Positions 42,401-53,100 of a DNA stretch of 64,000 bases are shown here, piece by piece. Position 1 is the first letter of the stretch. Every line of letters starts with the position of its first letter. Made by a program: the position numbers and the translations under genes. The notes under the pieces were generated by a model that was given only the letters and a program-made list of their open reading frames with translations, ran no database searches and was not told where the DNA came from. Source of the stretch: Pseudomonas monteilii NBRC 103158 = DSM 14164 (GTDB lineage Bacteria; Pseudomonadota; Gammaproteobacteria; Pseudomonadales; Pseudomonadaceae); assembly GCF_000730605.1 (NCBI RefSeq), contig NZ_BBIS01000025.1, positions 124,001-188,000 of the forward strand, in the 5' to 3' direction.

Positions 42401-43480
42401 TTACCCCGCCAACCTGCGGAATGTTGGGGCGTAAACGAAGCCTGAGAAAAGCCGGCGGGCAGTTCGCACCACCGAGGCCTGAATCGTCTTGCCATCGGCA
42501 CCGCTGCGTGACAGTGCGACATCGATACCGCCGCTTGGGTGTTCCAGGCGCACCTCGACCAGTTGCTCGGCGCCCTCGCCCAGCAGTTCGCCGATAACTG
42601 TGCCAGGGCTGACGCAGGCAGTCGCCAGCCCTATCGCTCCGGTGATGGCCAGGGCGCGGTGGCAGTTGTGCGGCATGAAATAGCGAACCTGCACTGTGCC
42701 GTCATAGCGGGGCTTGGACACCAGCACCGGCTTCGGGATGACCATACCGGTGACATCACCTAGGCCCATGGCCTTGCCGGCCTTCAGGCGCAACGCCTCG
42801 AGGCGCTCGAGCAGACCGACGTTGGCATCGAGTTCGGCCGGGGTTTCCGAGCCTGTGACACCCAGCTGGCTGGCCTCTACCAACATCATCGGCATGGCCA
42901 TGTCGATGCAGGTGACCGGTACGCCATCGATCACATCCTTGGCCTTGCCAGTCGGGAAAAGCTTGCCAGTCTTGCTGCCGACCGCATCGAGGAAGGTCAG
43001 GTGCACCGGGGCGGCAGTGCCCGGTACGCCATCGATCGCCGTGCGGCCTTCGTAGCGCACGATCCCGCCTGGGGTTTCCACCAGCGAATTGACGAAGGTG
43101 CCGGTGTTGAGGTTGCGAATACGTACCAGAGTCTTGCCGTCCTGGCCTTTGACGAGACCTTGCTCGATGGCGAACGGGCCAACGGCACACAACATGTTGC
43201 CGCAGTTGGGCGCGGTATCCACCCTGCGCTGGGCGACCATTACCTGCACGAACAGGTAGTCGACGTCGGCGTCGGCATGCAGCGAGGGGCTTACAATCGC
43301 TACCTTGCTGGTCTGCGGGCTACCGCCACCGATACCGTCGATTTCCAGTTCATGCCCGGAACCCATCAGGTTGATCAGCAATTCATCGCGTTCGACCACA
43401 TTGGCAGGAAGGTCCCATGCATGGAAGAAGGGGCCCTTGGAGGTGCCACCGCGCATGAGTACGCAAGGAATTCGTTGCAT
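42401..43480 (-). CDS. PrpF-family isomerase (aconitate isomerase or 4-oxalomesaconate tautomerase-like)
   Basis: A 359-residue PrpF/GalD-type enzyme with two related halves. RIPCVLMRGGTSKG at the start holds the PrpF motif, the catalytic cysteine is in PNCGNMLCAVG, and GSGHELEIDGIGGGSPQTSK follows. PrpF isomerises methylaconitate and binds trans-aconitate; GalD tautomerises 4-oxalomesaconate. Next to TcuAB, interconversion of trans- and cis-aconitate is the simplest role. It is divergent from a LysR gene. Confidence 0.85.
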   Translation of the reverse strand: MQRIPCVLMRGGTSKGPFFHAWDLPANVVERDELLINLMGSGHELEIDGIGGGSPQTSKVAIVSPSLHADADVDYLFVQVMVAQRRVDTAPNCGNMLCAVGPFAIEQGLVKGQDGKTLVRIRNLNTGTFVNSLVETPGGIVRYEGRTAIDGVPGTAAPVHLTFLDAVGSKTGKLFPTGKAKDVIDGVPVTCIDMAMPMMLVEASQLGVTGSETPAELDANVGLLERLEALRLKAGKAMGLGDVTGMVIPKPVLVSKPRYDGTVQVRYFMPHNCHRALAITGAIGLATACVSPGTVIGELLGEGAEQLVEVRLEHPSGGIDVALSRSGADGKTIQASVVRTARRLFSGFVYAPTFRRLAG

Positions 43481-43500
43481 AATTTCGCACTCTTGTTAAT

Positions 43501-43599
43501 CAATGGACATCATTGATGCTGTGGGCACAAGATTGACAGGGATGGATAAATCATTCCAATGCAAATATCGTAGCCATTATTCCGATTAAAGCATCAATG
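43501..43599. promoter_or_regulatory. Divergent control region with inverted repeats
   Basis: CAATGGACATCATTG at 43501-43515 is a short dyad of the LysR-box type. CATTGATGC (43511-43519) recurs inverted as GCATCAATG (43591-43599). These flank the start region between the PrpF-like gene and the LysR gene at 43629 and are candidate sites for that regulator. Confidence 0.4.
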
Positions 43600-43628
43600 C
43601 AAAAGCCAACTGCCAAGAGCAATCCAAC

Positions 43629-44522
43629 ATGGAATACGAGCTTCAAGACATACGATCTTTCGTGAAAATCGCCGAACTCGGCAGCTTTCACGAAGCCGCA
43701 GAAGCGTTGCACCTGTCGCAGCCCGCCTTGAGCCGGCGGATCAAAAAGCTCGAAGAAGGCTTGGGCACTTCGTTGCTGGAACGCACTACCCGTCGCGTCA
43801 GCCTTACCAGTGTCGGCCGGGACTTCCTGCCCAAGGCCAGGCGCCTGCTGGATGACTTTGAGGACTCGATTCTGAGCATCCGCGAACTCGCCGAACGACA
43901 GACTGGCCAGGTCACCCTCGCCTGCATCCCGACCGCGGCGTTCTATTTCCTGCCGTCGGTGATCCGCGACTACAACGAGCAATACCCCAAGATCCGCATT
44001 CGTCTGCTGGACCTCAGCGCCAACGACGGGCTCGAGGCCGTGCTGCGGGGTGAAGCAGATTTCGGCATCAACATGATGAGCGGCCAGCACCCGGACATCG
44101 AGTTCGTCTCCCTGGTACAGGAACATTTCGTCCTGGCCTGCCGCAGGGACCACAAGCTGGCGAACCGTGAGGCCGTCACCTGGACGGAACTGGCCGACTA
44201 CCGCCTGATCGGCGTAGGCCGGCTTAGCGGTAACCGGATGCTGCTGGACCACGCCCTGTCCAGTCTCAACCTGCGGCCCAAGTGGTTCTATGAGGTTCAG
44301 CACCTGTCCACCTCGCTGGGCATGGTCGAAGCCGGGTTGGGCGTGTCGGCCATGCCCAGCCTGGCCATGCCTAACGCCGACCACCCTACGCTCGTCAGCG
44401 TGCCGCTGATCGAACCCCAGGTCACCCGCACCCTGGGATTGGTCTATCGCCGAGGGGCGTCGCTGTCGCCAGCTGCAGAGAAGTTCGTGTCGATCTTGCT
44501 GGACAAGTGGCCCAACCGGTGA
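43629..44522 (+). CDS. LysR-family regulator of the tricarboxylate cluster
   Basis: A 297-residue LysR-type regulator. The N-terminal HTH (residues 2-60, ELGSFHEAAEALHLSQPALS) is clear, as is a C-terminal substrate-binding domain. It is divergent from the PrpF-like gene and convergent with tcuB. TcuR, which responds to tricarballylate in Salmonella, is also a LysR protein, so this is one of two candidates for that role in the window. Confidence 0.9.
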   Translation: MEYELQDIRSFVKIAELGSFHEAAEALHLSQPALSRRIKKLEEGLGTSLLERTTRRVSLTSVGRDFLPKARRLLDDFEDSILSIRELAERQTGQVTLACIPTAAFYFLPSVIRDYNEQYPKIRIRLLDLSANDGLEAVLRGEADFGINMMSGQHPDIEFVSLVQEHFVLACRRDHKLANREAVTWTELADYRLIGVGRLSGNRMLLDHALSSLNLRPKWFYEVQHLSTSLGMVEAGLGVSAMPSLAMPNADHPTLVSVPLIEPQVTRTLGLVYRRGASLSPAAEKFVSILLDKWPNR

Positions 44523-44543
44523 GCGAAACGCCTTGCGTTTCGC
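44523..44543. terminator. Hairpin between convergent LysR and tcuB genes
   Basis: GCGAAACGC / GCGTTTCGC pair perfectly around a three-base loop, starting right after the LysR stop codon (44520-44522). No T-run follows, but the location between convergent genes fits a shared terminator. Confidence 0.55.
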
Positions 44544-44582
44544 GCGGCGCGGCACAGGGGAAAAAACGGCTGCGTCCATGGT

Positions 44583-45764
44583 TCACTCGCCTCCCAGGCC
44601 CAGTTCGTTGGGCCGGCGTTTCTCGATCGCGAACTTCAGCAGTGCCGCGCTGCGGAACAGTCCATGAGCGAACTTGCCGTAGGGCAGCGTGACGAATAGC
44701 GCCATCACAGTGCCCAAATGGATCGCCAGCAGGATCGCCATCGCTGCGGTATCACGCAGGCCAAGCAACGCAAGGCCCGTGGTGCTGACCAGCAGCAGAA
44801 GCAGGATGAACGCCCGGTCCATGGGCCGCTGGGCAACATCGCCCTGCTCCGGCGCCCTGCGCAGGTTCAGCGCCAACAGCCCGGCCGGCCCGACGATCAA
44901 GCCAATACCGCCGAGTGTTCCGAGCAACACCGGTGCACTCAGCAGCGGGTACGGCGCCTGCTGGCCCAGCAGGTAGTGATAGCCGGTGGCGACCACCGTG
45001 GCGGCAAAGCACAACATGAAGCCGTAGAAGGTGAAGTGATGGAAGCGCCGGCGCCAGAGCGTGAAGCGATCATCGGCATTGTTGCAACCTTGGCCATGTC
45101 CGCCGTCTAGGTATTTCAGGGTCAACGCTGCGCTTGATGCCTCGAACACCGCCCCTTTGGCCGGTTGCGCCAGCGCCTCGGCAGGCGAGACCGAGCGCCA
45201 GAAGCGTCGTACAGCCACCGCCAGGGCCACACCTGCAGCTGCAAAGACACTACCGAACATCAGCGCCAGCGCGTTGTGCGGGAAGACCGCATAGAAGTTC
45301 CCCGCCAACCGCCCGGGCAGCAGCGTGCCGTTGACGTACAAGGTCAGCAGCAAGAACAGCGACAGGGCGACGGCTAATGCAGTGGCGACATAGGTGCCGT
45401 TGTGCCGATACAGCCGTCCGAAGAGGGCCGGCCAGGCGTACTCGGCATAGGTCTGCCCGCGCACCTTGGCCATTGCCTGGGGCACGTTGACGGCAAACTC
45501 GTGGGGTTGGGCATACTGACAGGCGTGCAGGCAAGCGCCGCAGTTGTGGCACAGGTTGGCCAGGTAGTGGATGTCGGCCTTGCCAAACTCCAGCCTGCGG
45601 GTCATGGACGGAAATACTGCGCAGAAGCCTTCGCAGTATCGGCAGGCGTTGCAGATCCGCATTTGCCGGTCCACTTCCCGCTCCTCCAGGTTCAACACCG
45701 GGATCATTGCAAGGGCCGGCCGGGCGGCATCAGGCTGGCGTGGTTCAGGCAGTTTCGCGGTCAT
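44583..45764 (-). CDS. tcuB: Tricarballylate utilization protein TcuB
   Basis: A 393-residue membrane electron-transfer protein. The N-terminal part carries two 4Fe-4S clusters ([15 protein letters not shown] and [16 protein letters not shown]), followed by about six transmembrane helices with histidines for heme ([16 protein letters not shown]). TcuB re-oxidises the FADH2 of TcuA and passes electrons to the quinone pool. The start was set at ATG 45764; the longer frame runs into tcuA. It overlaps tcuA by 20 bases. Confidence 0.9.
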   Translation of the reverse strand: MTAKLPEPRQPDAARPALAMIPVLNLEEREVDRQMRICNACRYCEGFCAVFPSMTRRLEFGKADIHYLANLCHNCGACLHACQYAQPHEFAVNVPQAMAKVRGQTYAEYAWPALFGRLYRHNGTYVATALAVALSLFLLLTLYVNGTLLPGRLAGNFYAVFPHNALALMFGSVFAAAGVALAVAVRRFWRSVSPAEALAQPAKGAVFEASSAALTLKYLDGGHGQGCNNADDRFTLWRRRFHHFTFYGFMLCFAATVVATGYHYLLGQQAPYPLLSAPVLLGTLGGIGLIVGPAGLLALNLRRAPEQGDVAQRPMDRAFILLLLLVSTTGLALLGLRDTAAMAILLAIHLGTVMALFVTLPYGKFAHGLFRSAALLKFAIEKRRPNELGLGGE

Positions 45765-47199
45765 GGCGATTCTCTTTTTCTGGATGTTCGTGACCTGCCG
45801 CCGCAGCGGCGCTGGTTCCGGCGATACGGCCGAAGGCGGTGCCGATGGACATGCCGACACCTGCGGTGTAGCCCTTGCCCAGTACGTTGCCCGCCATCAT
45901 CTCGCCGGCAACGAACAGGTTCGGGCTGGGACGCCTATCGAAATGGACGGCAGCCGTTTCATCGGTGCGCAGCCCCAGGTAGGTGAAAGTCACGCCAGGA
46001 CGCAGCGGGTAGCCGTAGTAGGGAGGCGTATCGATCGGACGCGCCCAGTGGCTTTTCACCGGTTCCAGGCTCACGGTGTGACAGTCGTCCAGCCGGGTGT
46101 GGTCGAAGGTGCCCACTTGGCAGGCCTTGTTGTAGGCATGCACGGTTTCGAGGAAGGCCTGTTCAGGCAAACCGAGCAGGCCGGCCAGCGCCTCTAGGCT
46201 GTCGGCAGTGGCACCTGGGAAAACCGGCGGCATGAAGCGACCGAGCGCTTTCTGGTCGATGATCGAGAACCCCACCTGCCCGGGCTGATGGGCCACGAGA
46301 CGCCCCCAGATGGCATAGCGCTTGGGCCAGAAGTCCTCGCCTTCGTCATAGAAACGCTGGCCATCGCGGTTGACCACCACGCCCAGCGACACACAATCGA
46401 TGCGCGTGCAGATGCCGCCGTCGTAAAGAGGAGCGCGAGCATCGATCGCCACCATATGCGCCTGGGTCGGGTCGCCAATCGTGTCGGCGCCCTGTTCGAT
46501 CATGCGCCGCAACAGGACCCCATCATTGAAACGCGTACCGCGGATCAGGAAATTATCTGAAGGCCACTCCCCTCGCTCGTTCTGCCCCCAGGCCTCGCGC
46601 AACCACTGGCGGTTGGACTCGAACCCCCCGGCGGCAAGCACACAGGTGCGTGCTTCGATGCGCTCGGCGGGCAGTTGCCGCCCCTGAACCTCACGCGCCG
46701 GCACATAGGCCGCAACGAAGCGTCCGTCCTCCAGTTCAATGTCGGCTACCGGTGTGTCGTAACGGATCTGTACGCCAAGGTTTTCGGCACTGCGATAATA
46801 GGCATTGACCAGCGCCTTGCCGCCGCCCATGAAAAAAGCATTGGTCCGAGCGGTGTGCAGCGCACCCGATAGTGAGGGCTGGAAATGCACACCATGACGG
46901 CGCATCCACCCGCGGCAGCTGGAGGACGCGCGAATCACCAGTCGCGCGAGCTTTTCGTTGGTCTGGCCACCGGTGACTTTCAGCAAATCTTGCCAGAACT
47001 CTTCCTCCGGGTACGCCTCGACCAATACGTCCTGCGGGCCATCATGCATGCACCGCAAGTTACGAGTGTGTTGAGAATTGCCACCACGCCAGGCGCGAGG
47101 TGCGGCCTCGAGCAGCAATACGCTGGCTCCGGCCTCTCGCGCCATCAGCGCGGCACAGAGGGCGGCATTGCCCCCTCCGATGACTAGCACATCAATCAT
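45745..47199 (-). CDS. tcuA: FAD-dependent tricarballylate dehydrogenase TcuA
   Basis: A 484-residue flavoprotein of the fumarate-reductase/succinate-dehydrogenase type: [18 protein letters not shown] (FAD), [18 protein letters not shown], a central [10 protein letters not shown] and a C-terminal [21 protein letters not shown]. It oxidises tricarballylate to cis-aconitate, which enters the TCA cycle. It is followed by tcuB, its electron acceptor. Confidence 0.9.
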   Translation of the reverse strand: MIDVLVIGGGNAALCAALMAREAGASVLLLEAAPRAWRGGNSQHTRNLRCMHDGPQDVLVEAYPEEEFWQDLLKVTGGQTNEKLARLVIRASSSCRGWMRRHGVHFQPSLSGALHTARTNAFFMGGGKALVNAYYRSAENLGVQIRYDTPVADIELEDGRFVAAYVPAREVQGRQLPAERIEARTCVLAAGGFESNRQWLREAWGQNERGEWPSDNFLIRGTRFNDGVLLRRMIEQGADTIGDPTQAHMVAIDARAPLYDGGICTRIDCVSLGVVVNRDGQRFYDEGEDFWPKRYAIWGRLVAHQPGQVGFSIIDQKALGRFMPPVFPGATADSLEALAGLLGLPEQAFLETVHAYNKACQVGTFDHTRLDDCHTVSLEPVKSHWARPIDTPPYYGYPLRPGVTFTYLGLRTDETAAVHFDRRPSPNLFVAGEMMAGNVLGKGYTAGVGMSIGTAFGRIAGTSAAAAAGHEHPEKENRHDRETA

Positions 47200-47347
47200 T
47201 TCGCCTCCAGGTCACGAAGAGCCGAATGTTCGGCTGCTCCTCGTGGCCACGGACTTTAATGAGTGCCCGGAAGGTGCGAAACGCGATCGTTGGGGGGAGG
47301 CATTCAGTTTTTCTAAAGGGATTGCATGAGTGAACCAACAGTCCGGG

Positions 47348-48268
47348 TCATAGCAACCGGGCCCCGGGCCATCGGCCCTGCTCCACCAGATCCCGAGCGA
47401 CCTCCTGAAGTACGATCCGTGTCGCCAACGCGGCCGGCGAGAGCTCGTCTTCAGTCAGGCTGACAATCACATTGCGCCGCTGCGCCTTCGCTTCATCGAT
47501 GGCAAACACGCGTAAGCCCGCCTGATGCGCCAGGGCCACCGTCGCGCCGGGCTGGATGGTGGCGGCATAGCCCGCACAGACACAATCCATCAACAGCGTC
47601 AGACCATCGACTTCCATGACGATGCTGGCCTCCAGCCCGGCCTGCTCGAAAATCGAGCGTAATGTCGTACGCAGACCATGCTGGGTACTGGGCATCACCA
47701 AGGGGAGCGTCACGACCTGTTGCAATGTAAGCGACTCGCCCCACTCGGCCTTGACCAGCCGGGCGGGAACCAGCACGAACAGCCGCTCCGTCAGAAGCGC
47801 CCGGACATCCAGCCGCGGCCCCGTCTCTGTCTGGAACAGTACCGCCAGGTCAAGGTGCCTGGCATTAAGTTGGTTCATCAGATAGCCAGACAACATTTCC
47901 ACCAGGTGCAGGCGGATGTCCGGATAGCGTTCGCGCATCCTGTCGATCAACGCCAAGCCAAGAATCGATGCGGTGGTCGGTGCCAGCCCTACGCTGGCAT
48001 AGCCGCTCATGCGGCCACTTTGTGCCGCCAGGACAGCGTGCTCCGCCTGACGAAGCGCCAGGCGCGCATGGTATTCGAAGGCTAGGCCGGCCGCCGTCGG
48101 CGATACGCCGGTACTTGAACGTGTCAAAAGCCGGGTACTCACCTCGCTCTCCAGCTTCGACAGTTGCTGGCTCAGTGCGGAGGCGCCGACCCCGAGCTCG
48201 ACCGCCGCCCTGCCAAGACTGCCGTACTCCAGAACACTCAGGAAATAGCGAAGCTGACGTAACTCCAT
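47348..48268 (-). CDS. LysR-family regulator upstream of tcuAB
   Basis: A 306-residue regulator with HTH residues 1-60 (ELRQLRYFLSVLEYGSLGRA) and a LysR effector domain of the NAC/Cbl-like or aromatic type. It is encoded just upstream of tcuA on the same strand. Start ATG 48268 is preferred to a TTG five codons upstream. It may control tcuAB or belong to a different, lost locus; the permease fragment begins 31 bp from its start on the other strand. Confidence 0.88.
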   Translation of the reverse strand: MELRQLRYFLSVLEYGSLGRAAVELGVGASALSQQLSKLESEVSTRLLTRSSTGVSPTAAGLAFEYHARLALRQAEHAVLAAQSGRMSGYASVGLAPTTASILGLALIDRMRERYPDIRLHLVEMLSGYLMNQLNARHLDLAVLFQTETGPRLDVRALLTERLFVLVPARLVKAEWGESLTLQQVVTLPLVMPSTQHGLRTTLRSIFEQAGLEASIVMEVDGLTLLMDCVCAGYAATIQPGATVALAHQAGLRVFAIDEAKAQRRNVIVSLTEDELSPAALATRIVLQEVARDLVEQGRWPGARLL

Positions 48269-48298
48269 GCGAATCTCTTTCAACGATGGGGGTGGTCC

Positions 48299-48817
48299 TT
48301 GAGCATGTTAGCTGACTTCCCTCAATGGGGGTTCGCCCTAATTGCCCTCACCGTTGTAACCGTCATGAACCTGATCGGCGTCAAGTGGTTCGGTGAAATG
48401 GAGTTCTGGTTCGCCATTATCAAGGTCGGTGCAATCGTAGCATTCCTTATTGTAGGTACCGTGGTTCTCGGCACCGATCACCCTATTGGCGGGCATGCAC
48501 CAGGTCTTAGCCTGATAAGCGACAATGGAGGTATCTTCCCTCATGGAATTCTGCCTGCCGTCCTGATCATTCAAGGCGTACTGTTCGCTTATTCAAGTAT
48601 TGAGCTTGTGGGGACTGCAGCTGGCGAGACCGAAAATCCTAAGGATATTCTGCCGAAGGCCATCAATGGCGTGATTTGGCGGATCGTTTTGTTCTACATC
48701 GGCTCCGTCGTGCTTTTGGTCTCTGTACTCCCCGATCAGGCATGCCCACATCCCAAGACCGGACAATTGGCATGTATGGGCACTGCCATCCGAATGAAAG
48801 AACGCATGATAATCTGA
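48299..48817 (+). pseudogene. Amino-acid permease (APC family) fragment
   Basis: The frame holds an internal piece of an APC-family permease (GVKWFGEMEFWFAIIKVGAI and GETENPKDILPKAINGVIWR), about 150 residues out of the usual 450-480. The N-terminal and C-terminal halves are missing: similarity starts in mid-protein and stops abruptly after LLVSVLPDQA. It resembles GABA/D-serine/asparagine permeases. It is a remnant, trimmed by recombination beside the tcu cluster. Confidence 0.75.
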
Positions 48818-48856
48818 GCGACGAGTTGGGTTCACGGATCACGTCACCATAAGTAA

Positions 48857-49282
48857 TCAAACACTTGGTGCCGTAACCGCTTCGATCACATTGAATATCA
48901 GCATACCCAGCAACATCGCTGCCACAAACAGCCACGCCGGCCAGTAGCCACCCGACAAAAGCACCAACGCCGGGCCCGGACACACCCCGGCCAGGCCCCA
49001 ACCAACACCGAACAACAGGCTTCCGCCAACTAGACGACGGTCAATGTCACGCCGGGCGGGTAAATGCATCGTCTCACCTAGCAGCGTCACCGAGTGTCGA
49101 CGTGCCCAGGCCATTGGCAAGAACGCCGCTCCGATGGCTCCGACCATGACCAACGCCAGCGAGGGGTCCCATTGCCCGGCTAGGTCGAGGAAGCCAATCA
49201 CCTTGGCAGGGTTTGCCATTCCGGACAGCAATAAACCTATCCCGAACAGCACCCCTGCGATGAAGCCACTGATCCGAGTCAT
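48857..49282 (-). CDS. YeeE/YedE-type sulfur transport protein, second subunit (DUF6691)
   Basis: A 141-residue membrane protein with four helices and the motif GVGWGLAGVCPGPALVLLSGG, the C-terminal half of a YeeE-like thiosulfate/sulfur transporter. It pairs with the adjacent gene (1-bp gap), as in PmpA/PmpB. Start ATG 49282 was chosen over a longer frame that reads into the neighbour. Confidence 0.87.
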   Translation of the reverse strand: MTRISGFIAGVLFGIGLLLSGMANPAKVIGFLDLAGQWDPSLALVMVGAIGAAFLPMAWARRHSVTLLGETMHLPARRDIDRRLVGGSLLFGVGWGLAGVCPGPALVLLSGGYWPAWLFVAAMLLGMLIFNVIEAVTAPSV

Positions 49283-49283
49283 G

Positions 49284-49721
49284 TTACGTTCCTGTAAAAA
49301 GATGCCGAGCGACGAACACAGTGACAAAACCGGTCGCCATGAAACACAGCGTCGCCACTGCCGAACGAGGAGACAGCCGCGACAGGCCGCACACCCCATG
49401 ACCGCTGGTGCAGCCGCCACCGTAGCGAGTACCCAGGCCGACCAGCAGCCCTGCGGCCATCAGCACCCAAGGTGCGCTGGTGAACTGCACAGTAGGAAGC
49501 GACGCGAACGCCTGCCACAACAACGGTGCAGCGAAGATTCCCAGCAAGAACGCCGCTTTGTCACCACGCCCCTCCCCTGCACGCTGCAACATCGAAGCGA
49601 GCAACCCACTAATACCGGCTACCCGTCCGTTGCACATGGCGAACAGACCTGCTGCCAGACCAATCAGCGCGCCCCCTCCGAGTGCCGACCATGGTGTGAA
49701 AGCATTCACATCAATAAACAT
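49284..49721 (-). CDS. YeeE/YedE-type sulfur transport protein, first subunit
   Basis: A 145-residue membrane protein with four helices and the cysteine motifs FAMCNGRVAGISG and GLGTRYGGGCTSGHGVCGLSR. The cysteines are thought to carry sulfur in YeeE-type transporters. In many bacteria such pairs sit with a persulfide dioxygenase and an ArsR-type regulator; neither is intact here. Confidence 0.88.
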   Translation of the reverse strand: MFIDVNAFTPWSALGGGALIGLAAGLFAMCNGRVAGISGLLASMLQRAGEGRGDKAAFLLGIFAAPLLWQAFASLPTVQFTSAPWVLMAAGLLVGLGTRYGGGCTSGHGVCGLSRLSPRSAVATLCFMATGFVTVFVARHLFTGT

Positions 49722-49814
49722 TGCAGTGCTCCAACTCTTGATGTCCTGATGACAGCAAACTTTATCTTAGCGCTGGGCCAGCGCGTTTGAAATCCAGCAC
49801 GGAGGCAGCTCATC

Positions 49815-49953
49815 GTGTCTTTGGACACTGTCGATGACTTCATCGAAAAATACTACGACCACATGGAGTCGGAGGAAAACATCTTCTTTCCAGCAGCGTT
49901 GCCTCGAACAGTTCGAACTAGCGCCTGAAGAAGCCCGGGCGACGGTGCCTTGA
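49815..49953 (+). pseudogene. Hemerythrin-like gene remnant
   Basis: The frame from 49815 reads VDDFIEKYYDHMESEENIFF then PAAL, the metal-binding HxxxE region of a hemerythrin HHE protein. It then runs off frame. The next frame continues CLEQFELAPEEARATVP. The start and end of the domain are missing and one frameshift lies near 49899, so this is a decayed fragment. Confidence 0.65.
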
Positions 49954-50120
49954 TTCGCAGTTCAGTTCTGGTCGATCGCCATCCAGTTAGTGCCATTGTT
50001 GTTTTATTTCCTGCCATTGACTGTTTGAAAGCCATTGTTCTGCCGCTCAAGCAGATGCTTTCTCAGGGAAGCCTGGGGGCGTTCTTGAACGGGACCTCTC
50101 AGAATCTCACTGGGTGCACC

Positions 50121-53100
50121 TCACTTCAGCGCCGCAATGAAGCTGTCTTGCAGCACTTCAAGCAGGAAGTCCGCATTGGCCCGGCTGAAAATCATGGAAG
50201 GACGCATTTTCAGCACGTTGTCATGCGGGCCTTCGGTACCGATCAATACGCCGCGCTCTCTGGCGCCATCGGCAACTTTCCTGGCCAAGGCCGTGGCCGG
50301 AGCCTTCGACGTGCGGTCCGTGACCAACACGACGCCGAGGAACAGGCCCAACCCGCGTACATCACCAATCACCTCGAATTGCTGCTGAAGTTTGCCCAAA
50401 CCCTCAAGCAGGTAATTGCCGATGCGCAAGGCGTTCTCTTTCAACTGGTCGCGCTCGATTGCATTGAGCACCGCCAGGCCCACCGCACACGACACAGGGT
50501 TGCCGGCGAACGTATTGAAATACTCCATGCCGTTGTTGAAAGCATCGGCAACCTCGCGCGTGGTCACCACCGCCGACATCGGGTGGCCGTTACCAATCGG
50601 TTTGCCCATGGTGACAGCATCCGGCACTACGCCTTGGGTCTCGAACGCCCACCAGTGGCTACCGACACGGCCAAACCCGACCTGCACCTCATCGGCCAGG
50701 CACAGCCCACCTTCGGCGCGAACCATCGCGTATACCTCCTTGAGGTAATGCTCGGGCAGGAACACCTGCCCCGCCACGCTGGGGATCGACTCGGCAAGGA
50801 AGAACCCCGGGCCCTTGCCGGCTTTGCGCATGGCGTCCAGCTGCTCTGCCACCGACTCGGCAAACCGCTTGCCGTGCTCTTCCAATGGCCAGTGCTCGGG
50901 CGCGTAGTAGCTGTCTGGAACCACCGCCTCGTATACGTGCGCCGCCCTGCCCTTGCCGGCTTTGCGCTTGTACTTGTAAGGGCTCAGGTCGATGAGTTCT
51001 TGCGTGGTGCCATGGTAAGCCCAGTCCAGCACGATCGCCTGGTCGCTACCGGTGTAGTTGCGCGCCATGCGCAGCATGAGGCTGTTGGCTTCACTGCCCG
51101 AGCAGCCGAATGACGCCACACAAAGGCCCTCTGGCAACGTGCCGGTCAGCCGCTCGGCGTACTCCACGATGTTGTCGTGCAGGTAACGGGTGTTGGTGTT
51201 AAGTCGTGCAGCCTGGCGGCTCAAGGCGTCGACCACGTCGGGATGGCTATGGCCCAAGTGACACACGTTGTTGAAGCAATCCAGGTAGGCCCGCCCGAAG
51301 TTGTCGATCAGCCATACGCCATCGCCGCGCACGAACTTGATCGGGTCGGTGTACGAAATTGACAAGTTCGGTAGCAGCAGCTCTTTACGCTTGGCAATGA
51401 TCTGGGCCTTGGTCATTCCCTGCTGGTTGTAGGTTTCTGGCGGGATGCCGGCCAAGGTCGAGGCATCAGGGAACAGGTCTGCCCACACTTCGCGGTACTC
51501 GGGCTCTCCAACGCCAATGACCTCACTCGCGCTCAGCTGGGTATCGGTGGTCATCTGCAGATGCAGGTGAGGAATCCAGCCGCCGTTTTCATTATCGGTG
51601 CCCATGTAGCCCACCAGGTCGCCGGCATCGAGCTTGTCACCGGCCTTCAAGCGGCTGAGCGCCTCGTGGGCCAGGTGCCCCCACAGGGTCAGGAATGGCG
51701 GGCAACCTGGCGGGCTGTGCTCGATCATCACCAGCCCACCATAGCCCAGCGGGTCGGATTCAACCTCAACGCTTTTGACGGTGCCAGGGACCGGAGCGTA
51801 CAACGGCGTACCGGCGGGCATCACCAGATCGACCCCTACATGCAAAGTGCGGCGCTGCCCCTTGATAAAGCGCGACTCGAAAGCGCTGTCCGTATAAATG
51901 GTACGCAACTCACCCCATGGCCCGATGGCCAGCGGCACGTTGTGCGCGGCAGAGAACGCATTCCACCAGCGCGTCGCATCGGCAGGCCGCTGCTCGGCTG
52001 AGGCGATGGTCATTTCGTGGCTGGCGTCGCCAAACGGCGCGATCACCTTGTTGAGGACGGCGGCTGACGGGCGCACCAGGTCGGCAAATGATGTGTGGTT
52101 ATCGGCGATCCAGCGGCGCACTGCGCCCGCCCCCTCGATGGCATCGAAACCGCAGGCTTTGCGCAGGATGCCTGTAGCCAGCCGTGGATTCATCGAATCA
52201 AGCTGTTCCAGCAGGCGCCAGGCTGGCGCTTCACTGATCGCCAGGTAAGGGTTGTCTTCTGTCAGATCTTGCCGGGAAGCGGAGAAAGTAACGCTGATGA
52301 CCAGGCGCATGGCAATCAGGTTGAACAGCACGTCAAGCTCTTGCGCTTGCAATGGGTACTTTTCATGGAATCCGGCCACCAGCGCTGCGGCAGCGCCGAT
52401 CGGGTCGTCCATGTCGAGAATGGCGTAAGCACTGGCGATCGCGACCTCGGCAATCAGCACGGTATGCACGGCATCGCCAAAGTCGATGAAGCCGGTCACA
52501 TGGCGGGTGGTTTCGGCATCGACCAGGATGTTCCAGTCGTTGGCATCATTGTGGATCACCTGCGCCCTGAGTGATGCCAGCCGGGGCTGTACAGTGTGTT
52601 CGAACCGGGTGATAAAACGCTCGACAATGGCCCGGCGCTCGGGGCTTTTGATGTGGTGCAAGCGCGAACGGGAGCGTGCGGCATGGCGCAAGTCCCAGTC
52701 CAGATCACGGACGGCACCAGGGTGCATGAACCCCTGCAGGGCGCGGTCAAGTTCACCGAGTGCCCGACCAAAGTTGCTCATCAGCGCGAAAGATCGCTTG
52801 GCCTCGGCAAGTGGCGTACCGACCAACCAGCTGACCAAGCGCATCGCATGCTGCTCACCTGAGGCGCTGGCCACGGACGGCAGGTAGTCACCCGCCACAC
52901 TGGCGCGAAGGTGAGGCACACCCAGGTGCGCGCCATGCACGGCAAGATGATCGAGCAGCGCGGTTTGAAACTCGCTTTCTACCCGGGGTTCGCTGGCATT
53001 GACGATTTTCAGTATCCAGCCCGCATCGACGCCCGTATCCAACCGGTAATTGCGGTCCCGCTCCCCGTCCAGGGGGGTTGCTGTAGCGGTGACATTGAAA

